In this document: piece by piece, positions 22,602 to 29,616 of the stretch
How positions within the stretch are numbered: the stretch's first letter is position 1
Layout of the letters: each line of letters starts with the position of its first letter
DNA from: Actinomycetes bacterium
GTDB lineage: Bacteria > Actinomycetota > Acidimicrobiia > Acidimicrobiales > Microtrichaceae
Direction of reading: 5' to 3'
DNA length: 37,001 nt
Assembly (NCBI GenBank): GCA_023392475.1
Contig: JAEVZA010000222.1
Location: 1 to 37,001, forward strand
Program-made: the position numbers and the translations under genes
The notes under the pieces: generated by a model
The model's input: the letters and a program-made list of their open reading frames with translations, nothing else
What the model was told of the DNA's origin: nothing
Database searches by the model: none

Positions 22602-24026
22602 ATGCGTCGCAGTTGGTTGGTCCTCGTCATCGCCGTCGCGGTCGTCGCGTCGGCGTGCGGCGCGTCGGGAGGCGGCAAGGAGGAGGGCGAGGGGTCGACG
22701 ACGTCGACCACCGCGTCGTTCGCCACGAACGCCGCCGCCACCGGCACGTACGGCGACCTGAAGGACGTCTGCGGCCCCGGCGAGGACAAGGTGAAGGACG
22801 GCGAGGGCGGCGGCTCGACCAGCCAGCTGAACATCGGCGTCGCCACCGACCGGAGCTCGAGCATCCGTCCCGGCCTGAACAAGGAGATGTGGGACGCCTC
22901 GGTCGCCTTCTCCGACTGGTGCAACGACCAGGGCGGCATCGGCGGCATGAAGATCAACCTGGTCGAGCTCAAGGGCGCGCTGCTCGAGGTCGAGTCCGCG
23001 ATGAGCGCCGCGTGCAACGGCGTGTTCGCCATGGTCGGCGGCGGGTTCGCGCAGGACAACCTCGAGTTCTCCGGCAAGGACGGGTCCGACTTCCACAAGT
23101 GCAAGCTGATCGACATCCCCGGCTACGCGGTGTCGCCGGAGAAGAGCGACTCGAACGGGCAGGTCCAGCCGGTGCCGAACCCCGCGACGAGCGTGGCGAC
23201 GACCTGGATGCAGGACTTCCAGCAGCTCAACCCGAAGCTCGGGGAGAAGGCGGCGATCGCCTACGCGCAGCTGCCGGCGCTCGAGGTCGTGAAGGAGAAG
23301 TACGAGGCGGGCGCCAAGGCCGTCGGCATGGACGTGGTCGGGACCTACCCCTTCCCGGCGACCGGCCAGACGGACTGGACGCCGATGGCGCAGCAGATCA
23401 TCGGCTCGGGCGCGACCACGCTCATGTTCGTCGGCGAGGCGGGCTTCGGCGCCAACCTCATCGCCACGCTGAAGCAGCAGGGCTGGACGGGCAAGGCGCT
23501 GCTCGAGACGAACATGTACGACCCGCTGCTGTTCTCGGTGGGCAAGGACGCGGTGGAGGGCACGGTGCTCCGCCAGACGACCCACCCGATCGAGGAGGCC
23601 GACCGCTGGCCGGCGATCCAGCAGTACCTGGACACGCTGAAGAAGTACGTCCCCGACGCGAAGACCGGGCCGCTCGGCATCCAGGCGACGAGCGCGTGGC
23701 TGCTGTTCGCGACGGCCGCCAACGCGTGCGCCAAGGCGAACGACGGCGTCGTCGACCGGACGTGCGTGCTCCAGCAGGCGGACAAGGTGAGCGACTGGAC
23801 CGGCGGCGGCCTCCACTCGAAGGTGGACCCGGCGTCGGGCGCCACGGCGACCGCGTCGAGCTGCGGGATGCTCATGGTCGTCAAGGACGGGAAGTTCACC
23901 CGCCTGTACCCGAAGATCGGCGGCAAGGACGACGACGGCGACGGCTTCCACTGCCCGGCCGACGGCGTGGCGAAGGTGCCGGCCAACGCGGGGAAGGGCA
24001 AGGTCGACCCGAGTCGACCGATCTGA
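22602..24026 (+). CDS. ABC transporter substrate-binding lipoprotein (Peripla_BP_6, Leu/Ile/Val type)
   Basis: 474-aa extracytoplasmic solute receptor. Signal peptide: MRRSW, hydrophobic 6-18, lipobox ASAC with C19; then a Gly/Ser/Thr-rich linker. The two-lobed domain starts near 75 (LNIGVATDRSSS), with NDQGGIGGMKINLVE and a C-terminal lobe including TTLMFVGEAGFGANLIATLKQQGW. The C-terminus has DDDGDGFHCP, resembling a calcium-binding loop. Several Cys (such as DWCNDQ, AACNG, FHKCK, ANAC, RTCVLQ) suggest disulfides. The ATG at 22602 follows GGGGGG. No permease or ATPase gene adjoins it; the LivF-like ATPase at 19-759 is of the same transporter class, so it may serve that or another importer. 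Ligand unknown. Confidence 0.9.
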   Translation: MRRSWLVLVIAVAVVASACGASGGGKEEGEGSTTSTTASFATNAAATGTYGDLKDVCGPGEDKVKDGEGGGSTSQLNIGVATDRSSSIRPGLNKEMWDASVAFSDWCNDQGGIGGMKINLVELKGALLEVESAMSAACNGVFAMVGGGFAQDNLEFSGKDGSDFHKCKLIDIPGYAVSPEKSDSNGQVQPVPNPATSVATTWMQDFQQLNPKLGEKAAIAYAQLPALEVVKEKYEAGAKAVGMDVVGTYPFPATGQTDWTPMAQQIIGSGATTLMFVGEAGFGANLIATLKQQGWTGKALLETNMYDPLLFSVGKDAVEGTVLRQTTHPIEEADRWPAIQQYLDTLKKYVPDAKTGPLGIQATSAWLLFATAANACAKANDGVVDRTCVLQQADKVSDWTGGGLHSKVDPASGATATASSCGMLMVVKDGKFTRLYPKIGGKDDDGDGFHCPADGVAKVPANAGKGKVDPSRPI

Positions 24027-24040
24027 TCGTCCGCTCGCGC

Positions 24041-24092
24041 CGCTCTGTGATGCACCACTGGGGTGAACGACCCCGTGGCGCATCACAGAGCG
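24041..24092. terminator. Long palindrome (copy 2 of a dispersed element)
   Basis: CGCTCTGTGATGC (24041-24053) pairs perfectly with GCATCACAGAGCG (24080-24092); inside are an A/C mismatch, CCAC/GTGG, a bulged T (24059), GGGGT/ACCCC and loop GAACG. About 37 of its bases match the palindrome at 9188-9227, including the same A/C mismatch. It lies 15 bp after the binding-protein stop and is a probable terminator. Confidence 0.75.
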
Positions 24093-24116
24093 AGGGGGCG
24101 GTGCTAGACGGTGCGC

Positions 24117-25007
24117 ATGAGCACCTTCGACGAGTGGGCGGCGCGGTCGACGCGGCTGCCGGTCGACGGCGGCGTCGCCGTCGCGCTGTACGACTCGGCC
24201 GCGTTCCCTGAGGCGGACCCCGCCCTGGCCGACGCGCCGGTCCTCACCTACTGCCACGGCTACCCGTCCTCCACCCACGACCTCGAGCCCGTGCTCGACC
24301 GGCTCGACGGCTGGCGGTTCGTCGGCATCGACCTGATCGGCTTCGGCGCCTCGGACAAGCCGCACGAGCGCCTGACGATCCACCGCCAGGCCGACGCCGT
24401 CGAGGCCGCGTGGCGCCACCTCGGCACCACGTCGACCGTGCTGGAGTCGCACGACTACGGCGTCTCGGTGGGCCAGGAGCTGCTGGCCCGGCGCGCCGAG
24501 GGCGGGCTCGACGTCGAGGTCACCGCCGCGATCTGGCACAACGGCGGCCTCTACCCCGACCTCCACCGGCCGACGGTCGGCCAGCAGCTGCTCCGGGACC
24601 CCGAGCACGGCGCCGAGGTCGCGGCCGCCATGACGGAGGAGCTGTTCCGGAGCGGCATCGAGGTCACGTGGGGCGAGCGGGTCCCGTTCACCGAGGAGGT
24701 CTCCCACGAGATGTGGGTCGGCCTCGCGCGCGACGGCGGTTCGACGATGGCCCACGACCTCCTGCACTACATGGACGACCGCCTCGAGCACGCCGACCGG
24801 TGGCGGGCCGCGCTCGAGGGGAACGGGCTGCCGCAGACCTCCGTCTGGGGCGCCCTCGACCCCGTGTCGGGCGCGCACGTGATGGAGCGGCTGCAGGTGC
24901 GGCTGCCCGACGCCACGCACGTGCCGCTCGCCGACGTCGGCCACTGGCCCACGCTCGAGGCGCCCGACGAGGTCGCCGCCGCCGTCGAGTCGCACCGGCC
25001 GGCGTGA
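24117..25007 (+). CDS. Alpha/beta hydrolase, epoxide hydrolase / haloalkane dehalogenase-like
   Basis: 296-aa alpha/beta hydrolase. Seen: oxyanion motif HGYP (47-50), DLIGFGASDKP (72-82), nucleophile elbow SHDYGVS with D113 in place of Ser, candidate acid D248 (GALDPVSG) and base H276 (GHWPTLEAP). An Asp nucleophile indicates epoxide-hydrolase or dehalogenase chemistry through an alkyl-enzyme ester, not an esterase. A cap domain spans about 140-225. The ATG at 24117 has TAGACG 6 nt upstream, suggesting leaderless expression; a GTG at 24111 is the alternative. Its TGA overlaps the ATG of the acetyltransferase. Substrate unknown. Confidence 0.88.
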   Translation: MSTFDEWAARSTRLPVDGGVAVALYDSAAFPEADPALADAPVLTYCHGYPSSTHDLEPVLDRLDGWRFVGIDLIGFGASDKPHERLTIHRQADAVEAAWRHLGTTSTVLESHDYGVSVGQELLARRAEGGLDVEVTAAIWHNGGLYPDLHRPTVGQQLLRDPEHGAEVAAAMTEELFRSGIEVTWGERVPFTEEVSHEMWVGLARDGGSTMAHDLLHYMDDRLEHADRWRAALEGNGLPQTSVWGALDPVSGAHVMERLQVRLPDATHVPLADVGHWPTLEAPDEVAAAVESHRPA

Positions 25008-25534
25008 TGGCGCCGCCCGACCTCCCCGCTGCCGACCGGCCGGGCCCGCTCGTCGTCCGTCGCCTCGCCCCCGAGGACCGCGCGGCGTGGGACCCGCTGT
25101 GGCAGGGCTACCTCGACTTCTACGAGCACCGCCTCGACCACGCCACGACCGAGGCCACGTGGGCCCGCCTCGTCGGCGGCGCCGACGTCCTCTCCGGTGC
25201 CTCCGACGTCCTCTCCGGTGCCGCGGACATGGTCGGCCTCGGGGCCGAGCGCGATGGCGAGCTCGTCGGCCTGTGCCACCTCGTCCTCCACCCGAGCACC
25301 TGGTCGACGGCGCCGTACTGCTACCTCGAGGACCTGTTCGTCGCCGTCGACGAGCGGGGCAGCGGCACCGGCGCCGCGCTGGTGGCGGCTGCCGGCGAGG
25401 TCGCGGCCGAGGCCGGCGCGTCGAAGCTCTACTGGCAGACGCACGTCACCAACGCGACGGCGCGGCGGCTGTACGACCGCGTGGCCGAGCACCGCGGGTT
25501 CGTCGTCTACGAGGTCGACCTCGGCGCCGGCTGA
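25007..25534 (+). CDS. GNAT family N-acetyltransferase
   Basis: 175-aa acetyltransferase using acetyl-CoA. Seen: VVRRLAPEDRAAWDPLWQGYLDFY (first strand and helix), YCYLEDLFVAVDERGSGTGAALV with the pyrophosphate-binding loop (family Q/RxxGxG/A; here ERGSGTGAAL), and the C-terminal LYWQTHVTNATARRLYDRVAEHRGFVVYEVDL. The ATG at 25007 overlaps the stop of the epoxide-hydrolase-like gene (TGATG); a GTG three bases earlier is also in frame. A seven-residue tandem duplication (DVLSGAS/DVLSGAA) interrupts the region before the second strand. It may modify a product of the coupled hydrolase, but this is inference. Confidence 0.9.
   Translation: MAPPDLPAADRPGPLVVRRLAPEDRAAWDPLWQGYLDFYEHRLDHATTEATWARLVGGADVLSGASDVLSGAADMVGLGAERDGELVGLCHLVLHPSTWSTAPYCYLEDLFVAVDERGSGTGAALVAAAGEVAAEAGASKLYWQTHVTNATARRLYDRVAEHRGFVVYEVDLGAG
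25184..25225 (+). repeat. In-frame 21-bp tandem duplication inside the acetyltransferase gene
   Basis: Units 25184-25204 and 25205-25225 share their first 18 bases (starting GACGTCCTCTCCGGTGCC) and differ in the last codon (TCC versus GCG). The reading frame is kept. Confidence 0.85.
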
Positions 25535-25564
25535 CGCCTGCACAGAACAGGCCGGGCCGGAGGG

Positions 25565-27502
25565 TCAGCCGAGCACGTACTCCGTGAGGTCGGGCTCGCG
25601 GGTCCAGCGCCAGTAGTCGACGAGCCGCCACGGGCTGAGGCCGTGGATCTCGCCCTCCTCGTTCTTGTAGAAGGAGTGCTCGATCGACGGCACCGACCAC
25701 ACGAGCGTCCGGAGCTCGGCCTGCGACCGCTCGTGCCAGTCCTCGTACACGTCCTGGCGCGGCTCCATCGAGCGGTGGCCGCCGTCCACGAGGCGGGCCA
25801 GGCACTCGGCGATGTAGCGCATCTGGCACTCCGAGTGGAAGATCAGGCTGCCGCCGCTCGCCAGGTTCGTCCCCGGCCCGTACATGCAGAACAGGTTCGG
25901 GAACCCCGGCACGGTGATCCCGAGGTGGGCGGCCGGCCGCGAGCCCCACATCTCCCGCAGGTCCGTTCCGTCGCGGCCCGTGATCTCGAGCGGGAACAGC
26001 GCGTCGTTGCGGAAGCCGGTGGCCCACACGATGACGTCGCACGGGTGCCGCTCGCCGTCGGCGGTCACGACCGCGTCGGGCTCGATCCGCTCGATCGGGG
26101 TGCGCACCAGCTCGACGTCGTCCCGCGTGAGCGTGCGCAGCCAGCTGCCGTTGTCCTGCAGGGTCCGCTTGCCGGTCGCCGGGTAGTCGGGCAGGACCTT
26201 GGCGAGCAGCTCCGCGTCGTCGCCCACCTGGCTCGTGATCCACTCGGTGAACATCTGGCGGGCGAAGTCGTTCGCGTCGCTGATGGCGAGTCGCTGGCCG
26301 CCGTCGGCGTCGACGTACGTGGGATCGATCCGCGCGGCCTCGAGGCCCTTGTCGCACCCGGGCCAGAACAGCAGGAACCGGTACCAGCGCCCGTAGAAGG
26401 GCAGGTGGCGCAGCGCCCAGCGGACGCCCGGCCCGACCGGCTCGTGGTAGTTCGGGTTCGGGAACATCCACTGCGCGGTGCGCTGGAAGATCGTGAGCCG
26501 GCCGACGTCGTCGGCGATCGCCGGTGCGATCTGGAAGCCGCTCGCGCCGGCACCGATCATCGCCACGCGGCGGCCGGTGAGGTCGAGGTCGTGGTCCCAG
26601 CGGGCCGAGTGGAACTGCGGCCCGGTGAACGAGTCCGCTCCGGGCAGATCGGGCAGCTTCGGCCGGTTGAGCTGGCCGACCGCGGCGATCAGCGCGCGCG
26701 CCACGAGCGTGTCCTCGGTGCCGTCGGCGGCGCGCGTGCGGACGCGCCAGACGCCGTCGTCGTCGTGCCAGGTCGCGCCGAGCACCTCGGTCTCCCAGCG
26801 GACGTGCGGACCGACGGCGTGCTTGTCCATCACGTCCTGGAAGTAGCGCTGGAGCTCGGGCTGCTGCGCGAAGAACTCGGTCCAGTGGTCCGACGGCTCG
26901 AAGCTGTAGCAGTAGAAGTGGTTCCCGACGTCGACGCGGGCGCCGGGGTACGAGTTCTCGTACCAGGTGCCGCCGGGGCCGGCGTTCTTCTCGACGATCG
27001 TGAACGGGATGCCCGCCTCCTGCAGCCGGATGCCGGCCAGCAGCCCCGACTCGCCGCAGCCGATCACGACGACGGGGAAGTCGGCGGCCGCGGCGCCGTC
27101 GCTCGGCGCGGGGACGCGGCGGTCGTCGAGCCCGTCGAGCTCCATCTCCTCGAGGACCATCGGCAGGTACTCCTCGGGGACGTCCTCGACGACGAGCCAG
27201 TCCATCATCTCCTTCACGAGCTCCGGCGGGATCGGCTCGGGATCCGGGCAACCGCGGTCGCGGTAGCCACGGATCACGTCGAGGGCGAGGGCCCGGGCCT
27301 CGGCCCGGTCCTCGTCGGACATGTAGCCCTGGACCTCGTTGAGGAAGAGGCCGGCCGGCCGCAGCCGACCGCGGATGAGCTCCGGGTCGCCCGTCATGTG
27401 CACCAGCGAGAGCATCAGCGTCGGGATGCTCACGTCGAGGAGCGCCTCGGCGATCTCCTCGTCGGAGGTCGTGAACGGCAGGCCGGCGTGCGGGTTGCGC
27501 AA
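25565..27502 (-). CDS. Type I Baeyer-Villiger monooxygenase (4-hydroxyacetophenone monooxygenase-like)
   Basis: 645-aa FAD/NADPH enzyme that inserts oxygen next to a ketone, giving an ester or lactone. Seen: about 140 extra N-terminal residues, as in HAPMO-type enzymes; FAD-binding VVVIGCGESG (144-153); the exact Baeyer-Villiger fingerprint F-x-G-x3-H-x3-W-D (FTGPQFHSARWD, 292-303); NADPH-binding MIGAGASG (about 315-322); and WATGFRNDALFPLEI near the C-terminus. I chose TTG at 27502 because AGGGAGAG lies at Shine-Dalgarno distance and TACCGT (27537-27532) would start the mRNA just upstream; the longer frame to 27532 would overlap that -10. It converges with the acetyltransferase gene and is divergent from the TfoX-N gene. 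Ketone substrate unknown. Confidence 0.93.
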   Translation of the reverse strand: MRNPHAGLPFTTSDEEIAEALLDVSIPTLMLSLVHMTGDPELIRGRLRPAGLFLNEVQGYMSDEDRAEARALALDVIRGYRDRGCPDPEPIPPELVKEMMDWLVVEDVPEEYLPMVLEEMELDGLDDRRVPAPSDGAAAADFPVVVIGCGESGLLAGIRLQEAGIPFTIVEKNAGPGGTWYENSYPGARVDVGNHFYCYSFEPSDHWTEFFAQQPELQRYFQDVMDKHAVGPHVRWETEVLGATWHDDDGVWRVRTRAADGTEDTLVARALIAAVGQLNRPKLPDLPGADSFTGPQFHSARWDHDLDLTGRRVAMIGAGASGFQIAPAIADDVGRLTIFQRTAQWMFPNPNYHEPVGPGVRWALRHLPFYGRWYRFLLFWPGCDKGLEAARIDPTYVDADGGQRLAISDANDFARQMFTEWITSQVGDDAELLAKVLPDYPATGKRTLQDNGSWLRTLTRDDVELVRTPIERIEPDAVVTADGERHPCDVIVWATGFRNDALFPLEITGRDGTDLREMWGSRPAAHLGITVPGFPNLFCMYGPGTNLASGGSLIFHSECQMRYIAECLARLVDGGHRSMEPRQDVYEDWHERSQAELRTLVWSVPSIEHSFYKNEEGEIHGLSPWRLVDYWRWTREPDLTEYVLG

Positions 27503-27531
27503 CGGATCTCTCCCTGGTCGAGACGGCGGCA

Positions 27532-27551
27532 ACGGTACCCGTGCGTAGCCT
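27532..27551. promoter_or_regulatory. Overlapping divergent -10 boxes (monooxygenase and TfoX-N gene)
   Basis: Minus strand TACCGT (27537-27532) gives a leader of about 20 nt carrying AGGGAGAG before TTG at 27502. Plus strand TAGCCT (27546-27551) ends 7 nt before the GTG at 27559, a leaderless arrangement. The two boxes are only 8 bp apart, so the polymerases would exclude each other. Confidence 0.5.
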
Positions 27552-27558
27552 GGGTGCC

Positions 27559-27888
27559 GTGGCGTACGACGAGGGGCTCGCCGAGCGGGTGCGCACGGTG
27601 CTGGGGCCGGAGCCGGGCGTGACCGAGCGGCGCATGTTCGGCGGCCTGTGCTTCCTGCTCGACGGGAACATGTGCGCCGGCGTCGTCGGCGACGACCTGA
27701 TGGCCCGCACCGGCCACGACGGCTTCGCCGACGCGTTGGCCCGCCCCCACGCCCGGGAGATGGACTTCACCGGTCGCCCGTCCCGCAGCATGGTGTTCGT
27801 GGACGCCGAGGGCGTGGCCGAGGACGACGACCTCGCCCGCTGGGTCGCCCTCGGCGTCGAGGTGGCCCGGGCGCTCCCGCCCAAGTGA
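27559..27888 (+). CDS. TfoX N-terminal domain protein
   Basis: 109 aa. Matches the stand-alone TfoX-N fold: GLAERVRTVLGPEPGVTERRMFGGLCFLLDGNMCAGVVGDDLMAR in outline (residues 5-50), then REMDFTGRPSRSMVFVDAEGV and a terminal helix ARWVALGVEVARALPPK. The RRMFGG motif is diagnostic. In Haemophilus TfoX regulates competence, but stand-alone actinobacterial members have no proven role and should not be assumed to do so. The GTG at 27559 has TAGCCT 7 nt upstream and no Shine-Dalgarno. Downstream lie short tandem repeats and the second acyl-CoA ligase gene. Confidence 0.87.
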   Translation: MAYDEGLAERVRTVLGPEPGVTERRMFGGLCFLLDGNMCAGVVGDDLMARTGHDGFADALARPHAREMDFTGRPSRSMVFVDAEGVAEDDDLARWVALGVEVARALPPK

Positions 27889-27892
27889 CGCT

Positions 27893-27940
27893 CCTGCCCG
27901 GCTGACCCTCCCGCCCGGCTGACCCTGCCGCCCGGCTGAC
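27893..27940. repeat. Tandem 17-bp repeat after the TfoX-N gene
   Basis: Three copies ending GCCCGGCTGAC at 27906, 27923 and 27940; the first copy is shortened. Each copy carries a TGA. Confidence 0.8.
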
Positions 27941-27978
27941 CCGCCGACCCGCGCCGCCGTGGTGGGTAGTGTCCGTCC

Positions 27979-28010
27979 CGCCCGGCACGACCACCGCCCG
28001 GCACGACCAC
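27979..28010. repeat. Tandem 16-bp repeat in the leader of the ligase gene
   Basis: CGCCCGGCACGACCAC occurs at 27979-27994 and 27995-28010, with a degenerate third copy to about 28026. TAGTGT (27967-27972) just upstream is a possible -10, so the repeats would be in the 5' untranslated region. Confidence 0.75.
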
Positions 28011-28037
28011 CGCCGGCACCGACCAACGAGGGGAACC

Positions 28038-29606
28038 GTGGGCACGACGTTCGCAGACACCGAGACGCTCTGGGACCTGGTCGAGCGACGGGCGGACGCC
28101 ACGCCCGACGCCCGCCTCCTGATCGACGAGTCGGGCCGCACGCTCACGTGCGCGGAGTTCCGGGACCGTGCCCTGCGAGCTGCCGCCGGGTTCCACGCCC
28201 TCGGCGTCCGCCACGGCACCCGCGTGACGTGGGAGCTGCCCAACCGGTTCGAGACGATCGTCGCGAGCTTCGCCCTCGCCCGCCTCGGGGCCGTGCAGAA
28301 CCCGGTCCTGCACTTCTACCGGCACAAGGAGGTCGGCTACGCGATCCGCGCCACGCAGGCCGAGCTCGTGCTCGTGCCCGGTGAGTGGGGCGGGTTCGAC
28401 TTCGCCGCCATGGTCGACGAGCTGACCGCGGACCTCGCGACGAAGCCGACCGTCGTCGACGTGTTCGCCGACCTGCCCGACGGCGACCCGGCCGTGCTGG
28501 CCGACGTGCCCGCCCCGACCGACGGGCACGAGGTGCGCTGGGTGTACTTCACGTCGGGCACGACGTCGGACCCGAAGGGCGTGCGCCACACGGACCGCAC
28601 GCTGATCACCGGTGCCAACGGCCTCGCCGTCGCCCTGGACATGAGCCCCGACGACGTCGGCTCGATCGCCTTCCCCTTCAGCCACATCGCCGGCCCCGAC
28701 TACTTCGGCACCATGCTCCTCGCCGGGTTCCCGGCCGTGCTGTTCGAGTCGTTCAACCCCGTGGCCGCGGTGCCCGTGCTGGCGTCGAGCGGCGTGACGA
28801 TGGTCGGTGGCGGCACGGCCTTCTACCAGATGTACCTGACCGAGCAGCGCAAGGATCCCGACACGCCGATCATCCCGACGCTGCGCAAGATGTCGGGCGG
28901 CGGCGCGCCGATGCCGCCCGAGATCTACGAGGAGGTCAAGCGCGAGTTCGGGGTCAAGATCTGCCACGGCTACGGCATGACCGAGTGCCCGATGATCTGC
29001 GAGGGCTCACCGCACGACACCGACGAGCAGCTCGCGAACACCGTCGGCGAGCCGGTCGAGGGGCTCGAGGTCCGGATCGTGACCGAGGACGGCGACGTCG
29101 CCGGTCCCGACGAGGACGGCGAGGTGCGGCTCCAGGGCCCCATGGTGTTCAAGGGCTACACGGACGAGGCGGCGACCGCCGAGGCGTTCGACGGCGACGG
29201 CTGGTTCCGCACCGGCGACCTCGGCCACGTGCGCCCCGACGGCCACGTCGTGCTCACCGGCCGGCTGAAGGACGTGATCATCCGCAAGGGCGAGAACATC
29301 TCGGCCAAGGAGATCGAGGACGTCCTCTACGCGCACCCCAAGGTCGGCGACGTCGCCGTCATCGGGCTGCCCGACCGCGAGCGCGGCGAGCGCGTGTGCG
29401 CGGTCGTGGAGCGGGTGAAGGACGCGGGCGCCGACGACGACCTCACCTTCGACGAGATGGTCGCGGCGCTGACCGCGGCCCAGCTCATGAAGCAGAAGAT
29501 CCCGGAGCAGCTCGTCGTCGTCGACGCCCTGCCGCGCAACGAGACGCTGCGGAAGGTCCTCAAGTACAAGCTCCGCGAGGAGTACGCCGAGGTGCCCTGG
29601 CCCTGA
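28038..29606 (+). CDS. AMP-dependent acyl-CoA ligase (class I adenylate-forming)
   Basis: 522-aa ligase. Seen: phosphate loop FTSGTTSDPKG (171-181), HIAGPDYFGT, GYGMTECPM (adenine pocket), GWFRTGDLGHVRPDG (hinge), and GRLKDVIIRKGENISAKEIED, with the C-terminal catalytic lysine region in RNETLRKVLKYKL. It resembles cyclohexanecarboxylate-CoA ligase or FadD3-type enzymes that act on cyclic or branched acids. I chose the GTG at 28038 since GAGGGGA sits at the right distance; the earlier GTG at 27969 would translate through the tandem repeats. It ends 10 bp from the converging sigma-factor gene. With the monooxygenase and P450 nearby it fits a catabolic role, but the substrate is unknown. Confidence 0.92.
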   Translation: MGTTFADTETLWDLVERRADATPDARLLIDESGRTLTCAEFRDRALRAAAGFHALGVRHGTRVTWELPNRFETIVASFALARLGAVQNPVLHFYRHKEVGYAIRATQAELVLVPGEWGGFDFAAMVDELTADLATKPTVVDVFADLPDGDPAVLADVPAPTDGHEVRWVYFTSGTTSDPKGVRHTDRTLITGANGLAVALDMSPDDVGSIAFPFSHIAGPDYFGTMLLAGFPAVLFESFNPVAAVPVLASSGVTMVGGGTAFYQMYLTEQRKDPDTPIIPTLRKMSGGGAPMPPEIYEEVKREFGVKICHGYGMTECPMICEGSPHDTDEQLANTVGEPVEGLEVRIVTEDGDVAGPDEDGEVRLQGPMVFKGYTDEAATAEAFDGDGWFRTGDLGHVRPDGHVVLTGRLKDVIIRKGENISAKEIEDVLYAHPKVGDVAVIGLPDRERGERVCAVVERVKDAGADDDLTFDEMVAALTAAQLMKQKIPEQLVVVDALPRNETLRKVLKYKLREEYAEVPWP

Positions 29607-29616
29607 GGCCGGGTCC

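Noticed and set aside
19788..25534. Biosynthetic gene cluster built around the P450
   Set aside because: No polyketide synthase, peptide synthetase, terpene cyclase or other core enzyme; genes lie in many separately promoted units on both strands.
27503..27532. TTG at 27532 as start of the Baeyer-Villiger monooxygenase
   Set aside because: It would overlap the TACCGT promoter box and has no ribosome-binding site, whereas the TTG at 27502 has AGGGAGAG at the right distance.
27559..27888. Competence regulator TfoX/Sxy
   Set aside because: Only the N-terminal domain is present, and such stand-alone actinobacterial proteins are not linked to competence.
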